From Nigrospora sphaerica (Eukaryota; Ascomycota; Sordariomycetes; Amphisphaeriales; Apiosporaceae), in contig JAGVVL010000002.1 in the NCBI GenBank assembly GCA_018287875.1, forward strand, positions 1 through 64,000: a DNA stretch of 64,000 nt, written 5' to 3'. Below are positions 58,348 through 64,000 of this stretch, piece after piece (position 1 is the first letter of the stretch; every line of letters starts with the position of its first letter). The notes beneath the pieces were generated by a model that ran no database searches, was not told where the DNA came from, and saw nothing but the letters and a program-made list of their open reading frames with translations. The translations under genes were made by a program, and so were the position numbers.

Positions 58348-58381
58348 TAGGACAGACTAGATACACGAAGAGGGGAGATTT

Positions 58382-58713
58382 TGTGAGAGGCTGAGCCTTG
58401 AAGCACTATCAAAGGGGCCAAATGCTGTTTATTTTCTAGATGGGAAAGAGAGAAGAGAACCGTCTTCAGGAGGCCGGGCGCAGCGTCTCGTTAAATCTTG
58501 CGAGACTGGACCGGAACGTTCGGATAGGAACGTTCGGACCGGAACGTTCGGATCGGAACGTTCGGATCGCTTGCTCAGCTCCCCCCCTCCTAGGTCTTGA
58601 CCACTAGCCTGGCGTTCGAATGGAGAGACCTACTCGGAGCCACATGTGAGGGGTTCGTGAGACGCTCAGGCCAGGTGCGCCTGAGCCTATCTCCCAGGTC
58701 CCAACCTGTAACA
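58382..58713 (+). repeat. solo LTR, family B, TSD GATTT
   Basis: 332 bp, TGTGAGAGGCTGAGCC to CCTGTAACA, flanked by GATTT on both sides (58377-58381 and 58714-58718). Contains four intact GGAACGTTCGG units at about 58511-58566. It is nested in LTR A, so it is the younger insertion. Confidence 0.93.
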
Positions 58714-59102
58714 GATTTAGCCTTTACTTATACCCGTTAAACTCTTATCCTCTTAGTAATACAAAGAGGAAGACGCGTAAGTGATTGCGTAAGTGATTAC
58801 GTGGCTTAGAAGCATATGGAACCTTAAAGAGGTTTTGTGGAGCCTCATGGGGGCTCGTGGGAGCTTCAGGAAGCCACGTAGAAACTCGTGGAAACTTATG
58901 GAAACTTGCAGAAGCTTCCGCGTGGCGTACGCCACGCTTGTGGGTAAAGCAAGCCATGCTTGTGGGTAAGCTGGCCCGTGCTCCAGAGTAGGCTAGCCCG
59001 AGCTTTAGGATAGGCTCGGTTAAAGGACTAGCTTCCCGTTAAGTGCATAGCTTAGTCCGTAGTGACAGAGAACGGTATAGGATAAGTTCTATACCTATAA
59101 CA

Positions 59103-59612
59103 GAATTTTATTTTTAACCTAACGGAACCAAGTTGCGAACTTAACAATATATTTAGACTTCTAATTATAGAAAACCGCGGGATTAAGGAGACGCTTAGCT
59201 TTTAATTAGGAACCTTCAGTTGGGAAAATAAGCAGTGATGTACTTTAGGTACTTTCTGCCGTCTGCTAAATTAAGGTAGCTATCTGCTATTAGAGATCCT
59301 TTATCTGTTTCTCTAACTTAAGACATTTATAGCGCTCTTAGACAAATCTGGACTTAGTGTTGATCTTGGTATTATTAGAGTCGGTGGTATCGTGCAGAAC
59401 CTCGCGGTTATTGTTTTTAAGCTCCGTGGTCTAGGGAGTGGCGCGCTTCGGCGGTATCTTAGTGGTGTGTGTGGGTCGTGCTTACAGCTGCGTTCCCGTC
59501 TTAGGTGATCGATCATTTGGGTTGCGCTTACAGCTACGCACCCGTTCGGATGTTTTAAAGGTTTAGGATATTAATAGAAGTCTTCCTAAGCAGATAAGGA
59601 GATCTATAGTTA
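59103..59612. other. unassigned retroelement-like DNA
   Basis: No gene. Holds an imperfect direct repeat of about 20 bp (GCTTACAGCTGCGTTCCCGT at about 59480 and GCTTACAGCTACGCACCCGT at about 59525). Probably part of the Gypsy nest, but no domain was recognised. Confidence 0.4.
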
Positions 59613-59827
59613 TATCACGGTTTAAGAAACAAAGGATCTGTTAATAACCTAAAGGTTCTATTAAGAAACATAAACTATAGGTGAAGAGGAAGAAAGAGGA
59701 GGAACAAGCTTCTCTCAGTCACTGTTTGACAGGAATATATCCAGCCAACGGCGGTACGTACCGCCAGGCAGCGGTAAGTTGTCTATGCGTTGTCATGCCT
59801 TTGTACCTATGTACCCATGCCGTAACA
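59613..59827 (-). repeat. LTR family D, inverted copy
   Basis: 215 bp on the minus strand, TGTTACGGCATGG to CGTGATA, keeping the GGCGGTACGTACCGCC palindrome. It lies next to the chromovirus integrase but points the opposite way, so it is a separate insertion or the product of an inversion. No matching flanks. Confidence 0.82.
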
Positions 59828-60075
59828 GATACGAGCTAGACTTTAAAGTCGGGGATAGGGTAGTTATCCTTAAATAGACATAAACAACGGATTAACCTAG
59901 CGACGCCCTGACGTTTCCCTTAACGCAGCAATGTTACATTATTAAGGGGATAAGAGGACACTTTTACAAATTTAACACGCTGCTAAACTAAAAGGGCACG
60001 AACGTGTTTCACGCTAATCGCCTTCGGTGTGAGAGGTTAGCTGGGAACCTCTCCCAGTACATAAGTCACGCTAAT

Positions 60076-60098
60076 AGACTGGATCTTCGATCCAGTCT
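60076..60098 (+). other. 10-bp perfect hairpin in the TRIM LTR
   Basis: Arms AGACTGGATC and GATCCAGTCT with a TTC loop; repeated in the right LTR at about 60478-60500. A second stem (GAGGTT/AACCTC) is at the LTR start and a third (ATGTCA/TGACAT) spans its end. Confidence 0.9.
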
Positions 60099-60102
60099 AC
60101 CT

Positions 60103-60254
60103 AGTCTTTTGGCTCAGTGGTTAGCGTGCTGATGTCATCCCGTGACATGTAGATTGGATCACACCTGCGCCCCTCACGCGCCCTGATTGGCAGTGCGCCC
60201 GGGCGCGCCGCAGGGAGCCAAAGAGGTCTGGGTTCAATTCCCCCTCAAGGCTCA
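60103..60254 (+). promoter_or_regulatory. split tRNA-like Pol III promoter (A box, B box)
   Basis: In the left LTR, AGTCTTT is followed at exact tRNA spacing by TG and GCTCAGTGG, giving the A box TGGCTCAGTGG at 60110-60120. In the internal region GGTTCAATTCC at 60231-60241 fits the B-box consensus GGTTCRANYCC, and AAGGCT at 60247-60252 can pair with AGTCTT (one G-T). The boxes are 110 bp apart, longer than in normal tRNAs. The anticodon arm is not recognisable. Confidence 0.5.
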
Positions 60255-60960
60255 AGGGTCCTGGGTCCATCCAGGGCTCAAAGGTGCGCCGGCGTGGAAG
60301 GGCGCGCGCGCACCTCGGGGCCAGGCCCTTATGTTCTGCTCTGCCTTGGTCGCTCTACCGGTAAGGCGTACGCAACGCACTCGTACGGGTCCTACGAGGA
60401 AGGCGAGCGGCGCGCGGAGAGGGAAGGTATGTGAGAGGTTAGCTGGGAACCTCTCCCAGTACATAAGTCACGCTAATAGACTGGATCTTCGATCCAGTCT
60501 ACCTAGTCTTTTGGCTCAGTGTTTAGCGTGCTGATGTCATCCCGTGACATTCGGCGATTCTAAGATAGCCTCCTCTTAAGACAACAGGCTAAGAATCCAG
60601 AGGGCGAAATCGTGGATCCTTCGTTAAACAAAGAATGGGAGGTAAACCGAGTGCTGTTCTCTTGACTGCACTATAGGAAACTTTAATACTAAGTACGCTA
60701 GAAAGGTTAAGACCCGGATATAACGTAGTACAACACGGAGTTATTTAAGAACAGCGCTACACTTCTCTAGAAATACTATAAGAAGTATCCAGATAACACA
60801 GGACCGCCGAAGCGACTAGCTTTAAAGCTTAACGCCGTAGCCAACGATAGGATCGACCCATCTTACGCCGACGACAACTCTCTGGCTTTGATAAACCAAA
60901 CAAGAAAGAGGATTGCCTGGAAGAAGTAACCAAAACTTACAGACAAGTTTCATTTCTTAA

Positions 60961-60970
60961 AGGGGGTTAA
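60961..60970 (+). promoter_or_regulatory. polypurine tract of the chromovirus
   Basis: AGGGGGTTAA directly before the family D 3' LTR and about 30 bp after the pol stop. Confidence 0.6.
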
Positions 60971-61183
60971 TATTACAGCATAAGTACATAGGTATAAGGG
61001 TATAGGAACGTATAGACAACTTACCACTGCCTAGCGGTACGTACCGCCGCTGGCTAGATATATTCCTGCTAAACAGTGACTAAAAGGAGCCTGTTCTTCT
61101 TCTTTTCCTCTTCACCTATAGTTTTCGCATCTTGATAGAACTCTTAGGTCATCAACAGATTCTTTGTTCTTTAAACCGTGACA
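60971..61183 (+). repeat. 3' LTR (family D) of the chromovirus
   Basis: 213 bp like the solo LTR at 39495, but starting TATTACAG (TG to TA) and with other RIP-type changes. Its place after chromodomain and polypurine tract identifies family D as the LTR of this chromovirus. Confidence 0.85.
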
Positions 61184-61326
61184 TAAGCTAAGCTGACAAG
61201 AATAGGAAGTTATACTTAGTATCCTTCTTCTCAAAGAAACTTAACAGATTATAACTTAACTACTAGATTCACAATAAAAAGTTAATAGCTATTATTGAAG
61301 CGTTCCAAAAATAAAAACATTACTTA
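61184..61326 (+). pseudogene. second Gypsy element, RT/RNase H fragment
   Basis: One frame reads ADKNRKLYLVSFFSKKLNR, then LNY-IHNKKLIAIIEAFQK and KHYL, the RT-RNase H junction of Gypsy elements. Chromovirus 1 lies to its left and the family C solo LTR interrupts it at 61327. It continues at 61616-61635 and, after a deletion, at 62207. Confidence 0.7.
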
Positions 61327-61615
61327 TGTCACGGGGTGGACCGTGACAGACCGTACCGGCATAGGGCAGCCTCTGAGACATCCTAAACTGGCTACGGATT
61401 AGTCGTCCCGTGATGGAGTTCTATTAAGACCGCTCAGTACGGACCTCCGTTGGGGATTTAGATAAGAAGTCTGCGACCGAGAAGACTTCAGTTGTAGCTC
61501 TCCAAGCTACGTCCTGTCTGCTAGCCTGACCTGTACCGAACAGAATAGGAACCTGGACCTGTAGCATAGAACCTGAATCGACTCCATTGCCTGCCTGCCT
61601 GACCGCACCTTGACA
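61327..61615 (+). repeat. solo LTR, family C, TSD ACTTA
   Basis: 289 bp, TGTCACGGGG to CACCTTGACA, 5-bp inverted ends TGTCA/TGACA, flanked by ACTTA (61322-61326 and 61616-61620). The cleanest member of its family, inserted in the Gypsy RNase H region. Confidence 0.93.
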
Positions 61616-61635
61616 ACTTAAGTAGTACAACTTAT

Positions 61636-62206
61636 TGTTGCAGATATAGGACTTATCCTATACCGTTATGCTTCACTATGGACTAAGCTATGCACTTAAC
61701 GGAACGCTAGTCCTTTAACCGAGCCTATTCTAGAGCTCGGGCCAGCCTATTCTGAAGCACGGGCCAGCTTACCCGCAAGCATGGCTCGCTTTACTCGTTC
61801 GCGTGGCGTACGCCACGCAAAAGCTTCTGCAAGTTTCCACGAGTTTCCACGAGTTTCTACATGGCTCCCTAAAGCTCTCACGAGCTCTTATGAGGCTCCA
61901 CGAACCTCTATAAGGTTCCATATGCTTCTAAGCCACGTAATCACTTATGCAATCACTTACGCGTCTTCCTCTTTGTATTACTAAGAGGATAAGGGTTTAA
62001 CGGGTATAAGTAAAGGCTGAATCTCCCCTCTCCGTGTATCTAGTCTGTCTAAAAGAAGCAAGCAAGCAAATACACAAATACACTCTTGTTCCTTTTGAAG
62101 AGAAGTTCCTTATTTTCCGTGTTTCTCTATAAGAAACGACCTCCAAGATCGAAAGAGCCCTTATAAAGGGTTGCTTCCTCTTTCGATCGAACCACCACTT
62201 TCAACA
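61636..62206 (-). repeat. LTR family A, inverted copy
   Basis: 571 bp on the minus strand, TGTTGAAAGTGG to CTGCAACA. The flanking pentamers (CTTAT, ACCTT) differ; together with the jump from RNase H to integrase coding on its two sides this indicates a deletion involving the LTR. Confidence 0.88.
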
Positions 62207-62640
62207 ACCTTTAAAAGAAGAGATAAGGTTTACCTACTCTATAAAAACATTAAGATTAAGCGACCTAGCGAAGAATTCGACTTAAAAAGATTAGACTATT
62301 TGAAGTTAAAAAAGTTATTTTAATAACCAACTATAAATTATTGCTACTAGACACCATAAGAATAAATCTTGTACTTTATATTTCGTTACTTGAACCTGCA
62401 TTAGCAAACGCTAAACTCGAAGCAACGCTAAAAATCGAATTAGATTAGTAAGAATATGAGGTTGAGATTATCCTCAATAGAAGAAAAAATTAAGACTTAT
62501 AAAAATACCTTGTGAAATAAAAAGGATACCTACTAGAGAAAAACATATAGGAACCTATTAAGTATCTATAGAACGCTTCTTAATTACTAGAGGAGTACAA
62601 CTATTAGTAATAAGAGGACCCAGATTCTCAAACTCAGCAC
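62207..62640 (+). pseudogene. second Gypsy element, integrase end and chromodomain
   Basis: Reads DKVYLLYKNIKIKRPSEEF (integrase C-terminal barrel), then YEVEIILNRRKN, KYLVK-KGYLLEKNI-EPIKYL and LLEEYN (chromodomain with the aromatic Trp positions now stops). Frameshifts and stops throughout. A different lineage from the relic at 59828. Confidence 0.75.
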
Positions 62641-62665
62641 CAAAACTAAAGGCAGACCAGTCTAT

Positions 62666-62965
62666 TGAGACCGGGCCAGGGCTCTTACGTAAGCCTTGAT
62701 CAAGGGTTTACACAAGTATAAATTAGGCCTCGGAAGCCCAGTTCATAGTTCAGAAGACAGCGCGCTTTTTCCCTCCTTTTAATACACTGCTACTCTTAGT
62801 ACGGTACTTCACGCTTATTTTTCGTGACTATTCTAAGCTTCTTTTACTTCCCTACGTTAAGGATCATCTTGATCAACGATATCCTCACCTGATTGTCCCT
62901 TGGGATCGACCTCACGACCGTGTCTTTCCACTAGACTCCCTACAGTCTGGGGTTTCTTGGTTCCA
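62666..62965 (+). repeat. putative 5' LTR of a third Gypsy element
   Basis: About 300 bp starting TGAGACCGGG and ending TTGGTTCCA directly before a tRNA-complementary primer site, with a TATAAAT motif at about 62716. No second copy in the window, so the start is provisional. Confidence 0.5.
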
Positions 62966-63016
62966 TGGCTCCCCCCCACAGGCTCGAACTGTGAACCTCT
63001 TAATTAACAGTCAGAA
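62966..63016 (+). promoter_or_regulatory. primer-binding site complementary to tRNA-Asn, extended
   Basis: Starts TGGCTCCCCCCCACAGG; its complement reads as the 3' part of a tRNA with CCA end, T arm (CACAG TTCGAGC CTGTG), variable loop and a GTT anticodon loop (CTGTTAA). Normal sites use about 18 nt; here complementarity continues for about 50. Confidence 0.6.
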
Positions 63017-63120
63017 CTAACTGGGATAGATAGCGATAACTAACTGAACAGAATAAACGTGGAGAATTGAGGGAAATATAAGGCAAGAGCTGGAAGTCGG
63101 GAATGATGAGTACCCTCAGC

Positions 63121-63486
63121 ATGGATGAAAATATTGTTACCCCTCCCCACGAAAAGAAACACCGTAAGGCGGTGGAGATTATTAATCAAATGACGTAGAA
63201 CACGATGAACAAGAAAACCGAAAGATATCGGGCTAATGTCGGTGTCCGAAGAAATGCCTCGGTACAGAAACAACGGGAACTTACGCCGACCGTAGCTAAC
63301 CTAGCTAACGAACTGACCTGCCTAATATGGCAACTTACAGAGAAGCTAATAGGAGTTGCCGTGTTACTCCTGACACTCTTAGTTAGGACCAGCTCTTATG
63401 CCCTTAAGTCGCTGCAATGGATAATACGAATAAAACTAACGATTTTAACAGAGACATATGAAGTTATCGGTGAGCGAACGGATTAA
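63121..63486 (+). pseudogene. leader ORF of the third Gypsy element, unknown
   Basis: 121-codon frame, one TAG (63199), between primer site and gag. Basic N-terminal half (HEKKHRKAVEII, TERYRANVGVRRN), then a hydrophobic stretch (LIGVAVLLLTLLV) that could cross a membrane. No family recognised. It might be chance, but it is the longest frame in the leader. Confidence 0.35.
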
Positions 63487-63759
63487 GGGGTTCCAGTATA
63501 CGAATGCCGACATCTGAGGCCAGCTAGGAAGTAAGTCACGCACCAGTTCTCGAGGAACCGATTAGCTATCCTAAGACGACTATATAAGAATCCTCCTAGA
63601 CAATAGAAAAACAACATGAGCACCAGATCCAACAGATAAGCCGCGGATTAAGAGACTTCACGTATAACAGAGTTCGTGGAGCCTTCCCTTACGACAACCA
63701 CGTATAAGCAATCAACTGCCCCTTTAGTCCAAACGCCCAGCCCCTCCCTAAACCTAACA

Positions 63760-64000
63760 ATGTCTACCACTTCCACTTCTAAGAGTGAGAGTCCTCAGGG
63801 TATCCCTGATTAAGGGAATCCACCCCTACGACTCTCGGACCTGAGACTCTTACCTAACCCAGGGCACTACCCGTACTTAAGGTTCGATGGCAACAACATC
63901 ACGGCCTTCCTAGAAGACTGGGAGAGATACGCTTAGCGGTTCCGTTTCTCCGAAACCGACAAGATTGCAGAGCTGATAGCCTACTGTATCGGTTAAGGAA
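63760..64000 (+). pseudogene. Gypsy gag start, cut by window end
   Basis: ATG followed by STTSTSKSESPQGIPD, then LRFDGNNITAFLEDWERYA and RFRFSETDKIAELIAYCIG, the typical start of fungal Gypsy gag (FDG...FLEDWE). Stops at the TAA after IPD, TAG after RYA and TAA after CIG. The element continues beyond 64000. Confidence 0.75.

Larger units (their letters stand above)
58151..59102 (+). repeat. LTR family A, copy 2, carrying a nested LTR
   Basis: Starts TGTTGAAAGTGG and ends TATAACA; collinear with the solo LTR at 719 once a 337-bp insertion (LTR B plus one TSD) is removed. It also holds a CTTG microsatellite (58298-58345) that is only two or three units in the other copies. The outer pentamers do not match, so its own TSD is lost. 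Confidence 0.88.
60028..60549 (+). mobile_element. TRIM (miniature LTR element), complete, TSD TTCGG
   Basis: 522 bp: LTRs 60028-60147 and 60430-60549 (120 bp each, one mismatch: GTGGTTAG versus GTGTTTAG), internal region 282 bp, GC-rich and without coding capacity. A purine tract GGAGAGGGAAGG precedes the right LTR. TSD TTCGG at 60023-60027 and 60550-60554. It must rely on proteins of an autonomous element; the LTR start TGTGAGAGG is shared with LTR family B, a possible helper. Near-identical LTRs and absence of RIP changes indicate recent arrival. Confidence 0.92.
59828..60929 (+). pseudogene. chromovirus (Ty3/gypsy) integrase end and chromodomain
   Basis: Relic interrupted by the TRIM at 60028-60549. 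Before it: LDFKVGDRVVILK, SDALTFPLTQQCYIIKG, KGTNVFHANRLR, the integrase C-terminal barrel. After it, in frame: PEGEIVDPSLNKEWEVNRVL, YNTELFKNSATLLEKYYKKY and GPPKRLALKLNAV, a chromodomain and tail ending at TAA 60927. Chromodomains of these elements bind histone marks and steer integration to heterochromatin. Stops at Trp/Gln/Arg positions mark RIP. Confidence 0.82.

Noticed and set aside
60103..60254. A genuine tRNA gene with a long intron
   Set aside because: A and B boxes and acceptor pairing are present, but the anticodon stem does not pair and the spacer is too long for a normal tRNA intron. Kept as a promoter-like feature only.
60187..60534. 115-codon frame in the TRIM
   Set aside because: Runs from the internal region into the right LTR and is repeat-derived; TRIMs lack coding capacity by definition and the frame has no motif.
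62966..63040. tRNA-Asn gene on the minus strand
   Set aside because: The 5' acceptor strand and D arm are missing, and CCA is encoded, which nuclear tRNA genes do not do. The position after an LTR-like end fits a primer site better.
63121..63198. Start of a host gene downstream of the LTR
   Set aside because: Its position between primer site and gag and the in-frame stop make a retroelement leader frame more likely.

Overview
The window opens with (CCCTAA)n telomere repeats and looks like one chromosome end of a filamentous ascomycete. Introns of 53-107 bp with GTA/GTG donors and CTAAC/CTGAC branch points, Tad-type LINEs, Fot1/pogo transposons and RIP-like decay (CAA/CAG/TGG to stop) fit Pezizomycotina. 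A sordariomycete is my best guess, but species cannot be read from the sequence.

Layout. 1-2.1 kb: telomere, a 112-bp tandem repeat and a solo LTR (family A) with perfect target-site duplication (TSD). 2.1-8.9 kb: a gene island with an F-box/ankyrin-like protein divergent from a four-TM protein, then an uncharacterised protein divergent from a secreted Gly/Pro-hinge protein. 8.9-14.0 kb: Fot1 relics, a 5'-truncated Tad-like LINE and a decayed LTR. 14.2-21.1 kb: a six-exon ion transporter of the ArsB/NhaD type and a five-exon MFS transporter with a long N-terminal extension. 23.2-45.7 kb: dense nested transposons (two LINE families, a complete but stop-riddled Ty1/copia element, Fot1-like elements, solo LTRs). 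46-54.8 kb: a second gene island with a broken FAD-linked oxidase, a five-exon secreted protein and a bilirubin-oxidase-type multicopper oxidase. 55.2-64 kb: a nest of Fot1, several LTR families, two chromodomain Gypsy relics, a tiny LTR element (TRIM) with intact TSD, and the start of another Gypsy element that runs off the window.

Exon joins were made by hand from splice consensus and reading-frame continuity; all six multi-exon genes keep frame through every junction. The genes do not form a recognisable pathway. Several encode membrane or secreted proteins, as is common in subtelomeric accessory DNA, but that is context and not proof of a shared role.

The most unusual item is the 522-bp TRIM at 60028-60549. 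It has 120-bp LTRs with one mismatch, a 10-bp perfect hairpin, and a tRNA-like acceptor/D-arm with an exact Pol III A box in each LTR plus an exact B box in the internal region. It sits in a chromovirus integrase and removing it with one TSD restores the frame. Other points of interest are a head-to-head LINE pair joined at microhomology, a 45-bp LINE insertion with a 12-bp TSD, a copia primer site matching the 5' half of initiator tRNA, and a Gypsy primer site complementary to about 50 nt of tRNA-Asn.
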